Positions 54,408-64,000 of a stretch of DNA of 64,000 nucleotides are shown here, one piece after another. The stretch lies in contig CAJNDT010001313.1 in assembly GCA_905221615.1 (NCBI GenBank), positions 310,001-374,000 of the forward strand, written 5' to 3'. The notes beneath the pieces are model-generated. The model made no database searches, was not told the DNA's origin, and was given only the letters and a program-made list of their open reading frames with translations. The position numbers and the translations under genes were made by a program. How positions within the stretch are numbered: position 1 is the first letter of the stretch; each line of letters starts with the position of its first letter. The DNA comes from Symbiodinium sp. CCMP2592. Lineage: Eukaryota; Sar; Dinophyceae; Suessiales; Symbiodiniaceae.

Positions 54408-56858
54408 TGCCCTAAACCGTCAATATTCCTGGAGCTGCCGACTCTCAAAGGCGAAGCTTCAACCCTCGACAGGTTCTCATGGAGCCTGCTGGGCCTCCCC
54501 CAGAAGATGAGGCTCCCTAACGGGCTTAGGGTTGGGGTTTGTGGGGTTTGGGGGTTTATGGGGATTGGGGTCTTAGGGGGCTTTGGGTTATGATGGATTT
54601 GGGTATTTCGAGCTTGCGGTTCTGAAGCTCAACCTGTGTTTCAGAGCAGTTTGAGGACTCGTGGTTTCGAAGATCAAGTCAAGTCGGCCGTGCCGAGAGG
54701 ATCCTTGGGACGTAAAGAGCGCCAAACTACCAAACGGAGGTCCGATGTAAGGGCCTGAACGGTTCTTTACTCGGGTTAAGGATTGGAAGGACTTCAGGTA
54801 GAATGGATATATGGGGGACCACTAAAGGAAATGAAGACCCTCAAGCCCTCGTGCATGGAGGAAGATGGGACCTGCACCCCTCGGTCAAGGGCTTCAGGGT
54901 ACTGGGCGTTTTAGGGTTTGGGGGCGAGTAAAATCCACGATTGCTAATATTTCTCAAACCCTGATTAACCAAAGCTTTCGAAGGCAGACGAATGTTGTGC
55001 GATCTGCTTCGAGCCTGGCGTCTTCGTAGATTTGCCATGTTCCTGCCGCTTGGTGGGACCGGGTTTAGTTGCGAGTGCTGCTTTGGCATGCGCAAATTTT
55101 CTTTTTCTCCAAATTCCGGCTTGCCAAGCCCGAAATCCTTGCCCCAATGAAAGCCGAGCACCCAAACTCCACAGCAAGGCCAAGGCAGGCTGAGGATTCC
55201 CAAGCCTTGAATCCATATGTTGAGATCCGAAGATGTATGTAGACAGCCCTCAAGCCTTTCATGCCCTGTGTTATGACAACATCGACTGCATGTTGCCGGA
55301 AGCATTTGGGCATTGAGGCATCTGGACGCCAGGGAGCCTGCAGCCTCAATCATGAGGAGCTGCGTAGCATAGGCCCAGGAAACAGACAACCGCGCGGGAT
55401 AAAACGACGACAGGCAGAACAAACCCTGAAGAAGCCCCTCCGCCCTTAAACATCAAAAGCAACACCCAAACCGATAGACCTTAAGCACAAAATCGTGGTA
55501 AACCCCCTCTAGGCATCAAACCCTCTGAGGCTCCTGGAGCCTTCTGCAGTCCCTCCACCCTAAACATGAGTGACTAAAAACCTTCAAAAAGCTGAACCTA
55601 AACCCTTACAAGGCCTAACACCCCAAAGCCCAATAAGGCGCCGTGAAGTACTGCAGCTCTTGCTGGGATCGCGCCCTGGCATCCTCTGTTGCACTGAGGG
55701 GCCGAGCTACTCGTTCGCATCGAGGGAAACCTGCGATTTTTATGGCATGTTGCAGGGGAGTGGGTTTAGTGTTGTACGTAGCATGTTGGGCGTTGAAGGG
55801 ATGTTCCGTGGTTTGAAAATGGTGGCCGGATGGTTTTTCAGAGGGCTGAAGAGGGTTTCACGCAGGATTGTAGGGTTTTACAAGGCTCTTGTAGGGCTTA
55901 TAAGGGTTTTGCGCTTTTAGGGATCATGGGTTCAATCCTGCGGTTTTTATGTTGTGGTTGTTTGAGCTGCTGGGGCTTTTTGTGCCTGTGGCTGTTACAG
56001 TCTGCGCTGCAGGCACTAAAGTCTGAATCCCGTGTGAACGAGGACCCAAAAATCTCGGAACCTTTGCCCCCAAAGCCCTGGAGCTCTAAATTCCTGCGAA
56101 AATCCTGAGCCCCGCAATCCTTCAACCCTACAAACCCCAAAGCGCAACACGCGAAGCCCTGCTGAAACTTTAAAGCCTCTCCTATAGATCCTTAAAGCTC
56201 GCGAGCTGCAGGCCCACTGCCCTTCGTGTCGGTCTGCTTTCAAGGCGTCCTGGAGGGTACATTTGGGCTCTGCCTGACATGTGCATTTCGGAAGTCATGG
56301 ACTTTGAAAAGCCTTCGACACGCGAGGCTTGGCAAGGGACGTGATCAGGTGATTCTGGAATGAGCTGCCAGGGCGCAGGAATGTCGAGGGAGTGTGAGTT
56401 TTGTAGTTCTGTGGCAGTGGCCGTCCTGTCATTAAATTCCTCAACAAGAACCCAGTAGGATGTGAACCGGTCGACGCTTTGGTCCATGGCGAGACTCCGA
56501 CTCCGGCGCTTGGGGCATCAGGTCCCAGCGCAACATCTCAAGCAACTGGATGTTGTAGTTGGTGCAAATGAGAATAGGGCTTTGGGTATAATCTACCAAA
56601 ACTCTACTACAGCTAGAACACGGAGCTGTAAAATATTGGTAATTACTTGGGCCCTATGTTTGTCCCAGCCGGGCTCCGACAAAAAACTGAGCCGGGAATC
56701 CGAAGCCTATCGGCCTCAGACCTTGTCAGCCCCTGATGAACTCTGTCTCATCACTACATCCTGAACAGGAAAGGAACTGGGTGCCAGTATCAGGCTTGAA
56801 TGTCTGGTTCCTGAATCTAGGCCATAGGGTCTAGTCTAGGTGTACACTCCTCATCTAT
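54408..56858. other. No supported gene
   Basis: Degenerate TTTAGGG/CCCTAAA fragments are frequent (for example 54530-54560, 55440-55480, 55560-55630). The longest frames (193 codons on -, 116 on +) have telomere-repeat-like or unrelated composition and no domain. Confidence 0.5.
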
Positions 56859-56947
56859 GGGAGTTTCCGAAAATTAGGGGTACCTGATTTTGGGGTGCTT
56901 ATAATAAGGATCACTATATTGGGGTCCCTTATTTTCAGAAAGCTCCC
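56859..56947. mobile_element. Hairpin element (MITE-like family 3), copy a
   Basis: Arms gggagtttccgaaaattagg / ccttattttcagaaagctccc around about 45 bp containing ataataagga. Other copies at 58766, 62096, 62477 and a half-copy at 63628. Confidence 0.8.
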
Positions 56948-58343
56948 CGACGACTCCCTGGCTTTTGTCGAGCCCGGAACTGACTGTCTCCTTGCAAGGT
57001 GGACTATGACACCGAGAGAGGTGGCCTGCTCCTGTCGCGGGATCCGCAAGGCCCGGATCATCCCCGTTGTTGACCCCACCGGTAGGTTCTACTAATTCTA
57101 CTACATAATTACATAATATTGCATGGCATTCTGTACATATGTGTGTATGCCGCGTATGAATGGATTCGAGCATGCATGCAAGCATGTGTGCATGCATGCC
57201 TCCAAGTATGCACATCTACATCGGCGTGTGGACGTGGCACACAGATGTGCGATCGTGTGGCATGTATGCGTCCATAGAAGACTATTATGCAGCACACTTT
57301 GTGTATGCGGGCGCTTATGCGTATGTATGTCCCCAGTGTATACACACCTAGATAATACGAAGCCTGAAATACGGCTTGTGCATCGAGTACATGCATCTGA
57401 TTTCTATACCTGCATGATTACCTGCTATACCTAGGATGTGTACACTGCATACGTAGGTTCATGGTTCATATCTATGCTTTAGGCAGTTGAGGTTGAGGAC
57501 TCAGTGTCAAATGTACATACACACACACACACACCCAACGGGCATTCCAAAGGAAGAAGAAGAAGATAAGCAGCACTCCCGATTCTTGTGCAGACTCCGA
57601 CATGGCGTGTTGTGTAGACTCCTGGCCAACTTGAACTAAATTGGTTGGTTGCCCGAGGGGTCGGGGTGGGGAGGGGGCAGAGCTTGTTGCACTGAGCACT
57701 TGCTTAATCTTGTGCCAGATTTCTGGAGCGTGATTTGTCTGATAGCGGAGTGTCATGAATTTTCAAGCTGGCCTGCAGGCAATGCGTCTTGCGACTGGAG
57801 AACGCAGCTTTATGAAAAGGCCCTGCTGTTTCAGTGTCCTTCCACTCAAGATCTTGGTGAGGCAGAATCGACGAGGGCCTTGAGGTCTTAATATAGGGGC
57901 CTAAATATGGGGGGTTCCTTATTATGCGTATAGTATAATGGGCCCCCAAACCCTGGTCTAGTCATTAAGGCCCCTATGTTCGGGCTTTTTGTGTGGAGTC
58001 GGGGTTTGAGGCGGCTTGCCGTAGTATAAGGATTCCTGAATCTACTATGTGATAATCACCCGAATCACCCGACCCTATTCTACTTGTTTAAGACCTCTGT
58101 TGTAGTGCTGCCTCAGAGGTTTCGCTGCTTTCGGTTCGCGCAGTGGGTTTTCCTTCTAACTAAGGGATCATAACCTGCTATTCGGCAGGCAGCTAATTAC
58201 CACAACATAACCGTTCCTAGAAACCAGCCCTACAGACCCGAAAATGCAGAATCTGTATCGGGTTAATTACCTCACTTCCTTATTGCAGGATCCGAACCAT
58301 CGAACAGGACATGTAACAAACGGCACGCGTTCGCTAGTTGTTA
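56948..58343. other. No supported gene
   Basis: Includes a TGCATG-rich stretch (57160-57210), a CA run (57517-57535) and an imperfect hairpin at 57890-57985 built on ataggggcc/ggcccctat. An isolated reading at 56950-57080 (LPDDSLAFVEPGTDCLLARWTM) is short and unplaced. Confidence 0.45.
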
Positions 58344-58433
58344 CCCATAGGCTCCATAGTAGTTCCTTTTGGGCTTTACCTTATAGGGTTCTACATATGA
58401 ACCCCAAAAAGGAACTACCATGGAGCCTATGGG
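58344..58433. mobile_element. 90-bp hairpin element (MITE-like family 1), copy 2
   Basis: cccataggctccatagtagt... / ...ggagcctatggg with TA on both sides (58342-58343 and 58434-58435). Same size as 47167-47256. Confidence 0.88.
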
Positions 58434-58765
58434 TAGCAGGTGCGGTCGGTGCAGATCAATAAGCTCCGTGGCTTCGGCGCCGCCGCCTCAAGGCACGGGA
58501 GCTGTTGAGTTGAGATTCAAAGCGCGCCTAGACTATTCCCGAAGTACCCACTATTCGGCACAATAGGTTCTCTACAAAAGGTACGCTCGGGGATCCCTGA
58601 TAGTGTGCGCTTCAGGCGATCCGGCTCCAGTTTCATCTTTAATTATTCCCCACAAGCCCTTGGGAGTAGAGCTATACCTTCACCTACCAAAACCTACTTT
58701 TAGTAGGGTCCCTATGAATTCTGTATTAGGGTTCCTATTCGGAGCCTACAAATAAGGTGTACTAT

Positions 58766-58866
58766 GGGAGTTTCCGAAAATGGGGGACCCTAATGGAGCA
58801 CCCTAAATAGTAGGATCCCGATCATACGGACCCCAAAATAAGGTACCCCTAATTTTCGGAAACTCT
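58766..58866. mobile_element. Hairpin element (MITE-like family 3), copy b
   Basis: gggagtttccgaaaatgggg / ccctaattttcggaaactc arms, about 101 bp. Confidence 0.8.
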
Positions 58867-58994
58867 GAACCCCAAACCCGTTATAGAACCCCTATAGATC
58901 CCTTTAAGGAACCCTATAGTAACTTTCGGAAACTCTAAACCCTAGAGCCTTTATGGAACCCCTATAGATCCCTTTAAGGAACCCTATAGTAACC
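58854..58994. repeat. 70-bp tandem duplication
   Basis: ttcggaaactct at 58855 and 58925; both units contain cccctatagatccctttaag. The first unit overlaps the right arm of the hairpin element before it. Confidence 0.8.
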
Positions 58995-59071
58995 CTTTAA
59001 AGGAGCCCTATGTTCAAGGCAGGGCTCGAGGATCAGAGGCTCTCCTCCGCCAGTGGGCGTCCGAAGCCAAG

Positions 59072-59325
59072 TGGGTGGTTGTCAAAATTATGGTCACTTT
59101 TGGGGGTCCTTATTATAACTTTTGGGGTCCTCCTTATAACTTTTTGGGTCCTTATTATAACTTTTTGGGGGACTAGAATAGGGTTCCGTTAAAAGGGCCT
59201 ACAAGGGATGTATAAGGGTACTATATTATAGTTGTCAAATTATGGTCACTTTTTGGGTCCTTATTATAATTACGGCACCTGATATTTAGGGTGCCCAAAA
59301 GGGACCATAATTTTGACAACCACCC
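59072..59325. mobile_element. 254-bp element with GGGTGGTTGTCAAAATTATG arms
   Basis: The left arm 59073-59096 pairs with 59301-59325 (gaccataattttgacaaccac). A second, internal copy of ttgtcaaattatggtcac lies near 59230, suggesting nested or duplicated insertion. Confidence 0.75.
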
Positions 59326-60608
59326 AAGTCTCAAAGTGTTCCGGATTGCAAAAGCGACGAACCGCACACCCGGAACTCAATATGGAAGATACCACAAAGT
59401 CCAAGATTTCACGCCAAATGCTAGAAGGTACAGTTAAATAGCAGTAATAGCAACAACAATAGTGTCATTACTACGCTTATGAGTAGATTTATAGTACAGT
59501 AAGTTGAATCCCAAGCCATGCTCCGCAGGAGAGCAGGCCCTAACAAAGGATGTGGATGCGAAGTTCAGCCGCGCTGCGCCATCTTCAGCACTGGCTTCCG
59601 TGGGTTTTTTGGGTAAGATTTCTTTTGTGCCAAACTGTAAGGGTCCATGAACCTACATGGTATATACTCTGGCCTGAAAGGGGCCTCTGCAAGATTCTAC
59701 AAAACTGAGTTCAGGCTACGTGATTATGTGGACCCTTAGGGAAAGGGGCGGTCTAGAGTCTAGTGTTTGGCCCGGCCTTGTCCTTTTTCATGGTTCCCCC
59801 AAAAGAATAAACAGACCGGCTAGTAGACCTTCTTAAATAATTCCTACTAAGGGATATAGGTATAGGGCTTTGTCTATTACTTCTAAAAGGACAAGGGTGG
59901 TTTGGCCTGCATCCGAAGAGTGAGTTCCGAATTCTAGCTCTTCGAGGCATGTCTTTGATCACAGGACCCTCCTTGTACCCTCAAATAGGGGTATAAGGAC
60001 TCATCTATATTAAGGCTTTTGGGCCCAAAGACCATACTATATAAGGCTTTTGGGCTATTTTGATCCCTAGGGAAATAGGGGTATATGTTCCCAAAATCGG
60101 GCATTCAGGGTCAAATAGAGGGTAGTTGGAGGGTCTAGGGAGTTCGAAACCGAGGTGTTTGCGGTGCTGAACTCGAGCACATCAGTAGTCGTTCCCGTCG
60201 CTTGGCTTCAAGACCTTGTCCACAAGCCCTGTAAGTCCTGAGTTTAAAGCCCCGAAAACCTAAAGCCTAAGCCCCATAAAACCTAAACCCTAGCCCCTAC
60301 ATCCAGGAACCCCGAGTCTTAGACTCCGAAACCCTGAAGCCTCATGTTCACTCGCAGTCCTTGCAGCCCACGGCTCCCACAGCCATGCACCTGAAGCCCA
60401 TTATAGAAGATTAGTAATCCTAGTTGTTAGGGTTCTGCTTCGCAAGTGTACTATAATGCACCCTCGAACCCTATTCCAGTGATAAAGGCCCCTACATCAT
60501 GTTGCGATTTTGAGTCCGTAGGAATGCCAGATGATTCTGGTGGTCTCCATGGAGTCAATTGCTAGACTCCTAAGAAAGCCTAAACCCTAAACCTTCTGTT
60601 CTGGTTGC
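59326..60608. other. No supported gene
   Basis: Repeated short motifs (gggcccaaag, tataaggctttt, cctaaaccct). No coding evidence. Confidence 0.5.
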
Positions 60609-60719
60609 TTTACAGGGAACTCCAGAAAGTTGGAATATGGATTAATGGTAGGATCCCCTATAATTTACCTTAAAGGGGTTACGATAATGATATTCCAACT
60701 TTCTGGCTTCTACTGTAAA
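60609..60719. mobile_element. Hairpin element (MITE-like family 2), copy 2
   Basis: tttacagggaactccagaaa... / ...atattccaactttctggctt then ctactgtaaa. Arms of about 30 bp around about 50 bp. Flanked on the right by CCCTAAA repeats. Confidence 0.8.
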
Positions 60720-60905
60720 CCCTAAACCCTAAACCCTATTCCCTAAACCCTTAGTTCCTTATGAAAGGATCCTGACCACACCCTGGAGCCGAAAGCCCCA
60801 GGCCCAAGCCCTGAACTCCAAAACCCGAAGCCCTGTGTAAACCCGAACATTCCCTGCTCATCCCCAGAATGCCGAACTCGGTTAGGGTTTAGGGTTTAGG
60901 GTTTA
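60717..60905. repeat. Interstitial telomere-type repeats, both orientations
   Basis: (CCCTAAA)n at 60719-60750 and (TTTAGGG)n at 60881-60909 face each other. Further CCCTAAA units at 60584-60593 and 61226-61250. Confidence 0.8.
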
Positions 60906-60909
60906 GGGC

Positions 60910-62095
60910 TCTAAACCCCAAAGCCATGAACCTTAAACCCTTCTGAGGCATTCTTAGACTACTAGAAGACATGGAACCGGGCTGGCGATCGCGAGTGGCT
61001 CAAGCAGATGAGATGGTCGAAAGGCTTCTCGCACCCTGGCTCGTTCTAGGCGCCGCATTGTGGGCTTGCAAATGCAGATGCATACCTGCGAATCCTCAAT
61101 CCTACACTCTTTGAGGGTTCGTTGTGCGAATCGTCATGAAGCGTGATTACCGCAATGTTGAACTTCCTCTTTCACCCAGGATTGGATCAGCGGGTGTGTG
61201 GGTTTGGAGATGTCAATGTTTGCCCCCTAAACCCTAAACCCTAAAACCCGATTCGTTTTTGGACCGACCGCCGGCCGCCTGAAGTGCACCCGACGACCGC
61301 GTTCGATCAAGCTCGGTAACCCAGACCCACCACGAGTAGCTAAAAAGGTAGATCAATATGGGTTCCAAAGTAATACTAGGGAATACTTCGTCGGAGCTCC
61401 TTTAAGAGATCTAGTTTTTGGATCGTCCCCAGAGTCTGGGAAGTTGACTCACGACATGGGCTTTGCAGTAGAGAAGAGGCTGCCTTTGCCAGCTCGATTG
61501 GGCTTGCTGGGACAAGGTTGTTGTCGTTTGCTGAAGTTTCTTGTGCCCTTGACTCTGTTGTCCACTTTCAGTCATTTTCACTCTGGTAACATACGGGCCT
61601 CGATGATCACTTAGGGTTCCGTAGTATAAGCATGCTATTCTCTGACCCAGGACCTCATTCTAAATACTTGTTAACGTTCCTGGTCGCCCTGGGCCCAGGA
61701 CAGTTCGCTGGTGACTTGCGACCTGTGCGACCAAGTCGCGATCCGTCCCGCAGCTCAACATCAGGGGAGTTTTTGTTCGTGTTGGACAAAGTCTAGGAGT
61801 CAAGGGTTTAGGGCGCATGAGGAGTCAGAGTTTAGTATTTAGGGTTTCCTAAAGCGCCGGGTGGCATCTAGGTCGATCAGGGCACTAGGGTTTTGAGTTG
61901 AGTTCGAGGTTGGGACGCAGTAGCCAGAAAATTGTCACACTGTCATCCTGGTGTTGGAAGATATTACATACACCTATGCAGATTTAGTTGCCATGCCATG
62001 ACCGCAACCCGATACCTGCTATCCTGCACTCCAGAATCCTCAAGCCCTGCTCCGAACCCTGACCCGTAGGTCTTATGAGTCCTCCGACCATATAT
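60910..62095. other. No supported gene
   Basis: Holds the short CCCTAAA array at 61226-61250 and TTTAGGG fragments near 61800-61860. No frame with recognisable protein features. Confidence 0.5.
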
Positions 62096-62157
62096 GGGAG
62101 TTTCCGAACAAATTATAAGAACCCCAGCATAGGGTACCCTGATTTTCGGAAACCCCC
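62096..62157. mobile_element. Hairpin element (MITE-like family 3), copy c, short
   Basis: gggagtttccgaacaaatta / ctgattttcggaaaccccc; 62 bp, internally deleted relative to copies a and b. Confidence 0.7.
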
Positions 62158-62269
62158 ATAAAACCTCAATCCTTAAGAGCCAGGCCAAGCCCAAAGCCCT
62201 GAGCCCCAAGCCCTGCCTGTTTCTCCATTGTAGTTCCTTTCCGGGGTTACTTCGTAGGATCTTGGATAC

Positions 62270-62278
62270 TTTTATATA

Positions 62279-62311
<33 letters not shown>

Positions 62312-62362
62312 ATATATATATATATGTAGATATATATATATATATATATATGTGTATGTATG
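62270..62362. repeat. (TA)n/(TATG)n microsatellite
   Basis: Tatata/tatg repeats; overlapping frames reading Tyr-Ile repeats are artefacts. Confidence 0.95.
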
Positions 62363-62476
62363 TATAGGTAAGCCCTTGAAAATCGAAGAGGTGCCAAAGG
62401 CGTGTGGACCTGCAAAGCCGGGCCTCACACCGTCATGCACCCGGCGGCATACGACGTGTGCAACTCGACAATATCT

Positions 62477-62640
62477 GGGAGCTTCCGAAAATTAGGGGGT
62501 ACCTTTAAAGGGTTACCTTAAAGGGCTACTCTAAGGGTACAATAAGGGTTCCTTTAAAGGGCTCTATAAGGGTTTAGGGTTTCCGAAAATTAGGGGGTAC
62601 CTCATTTTGGCGGTCCTTAGAATAAGGATCCTGCTATTCA
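62477..62640. repeat. Family 3 element ends in direct orientation
   Basis: cttccgaaaattagggggta (62482) and tttccgaaaattagggggta (62580) are direct, not inverted, repeats about 98 bp apart, with ctttaaagggcta/ctctaagggta repeats between. Probably two overlapping or partly deleted copies. Confidence 0.65.
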
Positions 62641-62914
62641 GGGTACTGTACGCCCATCTGAATCCTATGGCTTTCAGGATTGTGGGAGCCTGGAGCTACT
62701 TGAGCGGGTTCGGATTGTGGGACATTGGGCCCCAAAACCCCAAGCCGCAAGCCCTAAGCCCTAAACCTAATCCTACAAGCCCTAACCATATCCACCCAAG
62801 GCCAACCCAAAACCCCAAAACCCCAAGAGGGATCTCCTCAGCTTAAGGAACCTCCATCCTGCGTCCTCTTGTCGATTCGGGCCTCTAAACACGCAGAGGA
62901 CTTCTGTGATCTCT
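62641..62914. other. No supported gene
   Basis: C/A-rich degenerate CCCTAAA-like sequence (62740-62830). Confidence 0.5.
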
Positions 62915-63079
62915 TACCTAAACCCCCCAAAGTAGGTAAAATAATGGCCCAATGCCCATCCAAGGCGATGATTCTACATATTTTTGAGATCCAGGTATAG
63001 ATCCCTTATAGTACCCTTATAATACCCCTATAGTACCCTTATAGTCTATTATTCTACATACTTTTGGGGTTCCCAGGTA
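62915..63079. mobile_element. 165-bp hairpin-ended element (MITE-like family 4), copy 2
   Basis: Same ends and interior as 54243-54407; differs by scattered substitutions only. Confidence 0.85.
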
Positions 63080-63627
63080 GAGGTTTCGGAGCCAGAGTTG
63101 GGGTCCTGGAGGCACCGGGGATGGCATAGCAAGACCCTAGAATTTCATGCGTTGCCTTTTTTTGGGGGGGGGGGGGAGGGCATGATTTTTTTTTTATGGG
63201 AAGGATGCTGTAAGGAAATCAAGGTAACACCAAAAACACTACCGTTTAGGGTCTACGGTAGAGCTTGCAGGTGGCGACCACAGGATTCTCCGTCCAATCT
63301 GCACGCCATCAACATCGGGGATTTGGGGGTGTAGCAAGCCCTGCTTAGCCGCTGCAGTGGCGCAACGTTGAAAGTCTCCATCTGCACCACCCGACTGCAG
63401 GTGAGTCTTGCTTCGAGGCTTATTCGGGAATGGCGATGCCGTTGCCGGGACATGTACAGAAGCTCCTCGCCACGAAACGGGCTTAGTGATTTTCTTACAA
63501 GTCTTTAAAATACTTATCAAGCAGGTTCTCGAGGATTGTCTTCGGGCCTGGATCCTAGACAGGAAAGATAGTAAACTTTACAGGCAGATTGGAGCCACCA
63601 CACTGAGAAAGTAAGCATCCACCAAGA
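63080..63627. other. No supported gene; homopolymer tracts
   Basis: A (T)6(G)12 run at 63158-63176 and a (T)10 run at 63186-63195 lie in otherwise unique sequence. Small frames on both strands (78-93 codons) lack domains. Confidence 0.5.
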
Positions 63628-63656
63628 TAAGGTACCCCGAATTTTCGGAAACTCCC
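63628..63656. mobile_element. Family 3 element, single arm
   Basis: ggtaccccgaattttcggaa then actccc is one right arm without a partner within 150 bp. Confidence 0.6.
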
Positions 63657-63689
63657 AAATGCCTACGCCCAAACTCGTAATCCCTGAAC

Positions 63690-64000
63690 CTTTTATGGGT
63701 TTCTTCAAGGGTGTCCTTAATAGGATTCCTGCAAGGATTCCTTTAATCAGGTTCATTTAAGGATTCCTTTCATGATATTCCTTTAGGGTTTCTTTCTGGG
63801 TTCCTTCAAGAAAATTCCTTGAAGGATTCCGTATGAGGGTTTCCTTTGCTGGGTTTAATAAGGTTCCTTAATGAATTCCTTTAATCAGGTTCCTTTATAG
63901 GGTTTCCTTTAATAGTTTTAAGATTCCTTTATGTATTCCTTACAAGGTTCATGTAATATGGTTCCTTTGTAATTAAGAACTCCTTTAATGGTTTTAGGAT
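63690..64000. repeat. Degenerate GATTCCTTTAA-type short repeat, runs off the window
   Basis: ggattcctttaa/gggtttcctt/ggttcctttaa recur every 12-25 bp to the window end. Confidence 0.75.

Noticed and set aside
54841-55422. 193-codon frame on the - strand
   Set aside because: Mixed composition with telomere-like fragments, no motif and no related exon nearby.
55928-55945. tRNA T-loop-like string (gggttcaatcc)
   Set aside because: No cloverleaf partner arms can be found around it.
56950-57080. Reading LPDDSLAFVEPGTDCLLARWTM as a real exon
   Set aside because: Short and isolated, with no splice partner and flanked by a hairpin element; kept only as a note.

Overview
This window reads as nuclear DNA of a dinoflagellate, most like a Symbiodiniaceae-type genome. 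The grounds are: spliced genes all on one strand over tens of kb; introns starting GT, GC or GA and ending AG, usually followed by G; interstitial TTTAGGG/CCCTAAA repeats; Ty1/copia remains; and very abundant microsatellites. No species can be named from the sequence alone.

The main result is a 28,800-bp mobile element at 5516-34315. It has about 50 bp of imperfect terminal inverted repeat (TCCACACACTCG... at the left, ...CGAGCATGTGGA at the right) and is flanked by a 5-bp direct repeat, TATTG (5511-5515 and 34316-34320). The same window holds the empty site. The flanking DNA is a recent duplicate, and its second copy (38563-41560) runs through ...accagctTATTGagaccctgc... at 40395-40399 with no insertion. 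The element carries about 16 genes or gene pieces, all on the + strand. They include a five-exon RING-H2 protein (561 codons), a six-exon protein of 1569 codons with no recognised domain, a methyltransferase-like protein, a zinc-ribbon/acidic protein and many small unknowns. It also carries two satellite arrays (174 bp and 205 bp) and a dispersed internal repeat. The hexamer CAATTG is strongly enriched throughout it. I could not identify its transposase.

Layout. 1-3440: head-to-tail copia-like remnant with gag, zinc knuckle and protease but no integrase or reverse transcriptase, and saturated on one strand with the pentamer ACTTT. 3457-5510: first copy of a microsatellite/telomere-like duplicate (Y1). 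5516-34315: the giant element. 34321-35480: the rest of the duplicate (X1). 35481-38562: no convincing gene; trinucleotide repeats, one of them a long hairpin. 38563-41560: uninterrupted second copy (Y2-X2). 42402-45972: a Roc-COR (ROCO) GTPase gene with a long insertion inside the Roc domain and a nucleotidyltransferase-like C-terminus. 46003-47040: decayed endonuclease/exonuclease/phosphatase-like exons. 47167-64000: mostly non-coding, with a 53-bp minisatellite (49071-51369), several families of short hairpin elements (MITE-like), interstitial telomere-type repeats and degenerate tandem repeats.

Exon models were built by hand from reading frame, splice motifs and phase. For the larger models the spliced lengths come out as whole numbers of codons, which supports them but is not independent proof. 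Boundaries marked tentative need transcript data.
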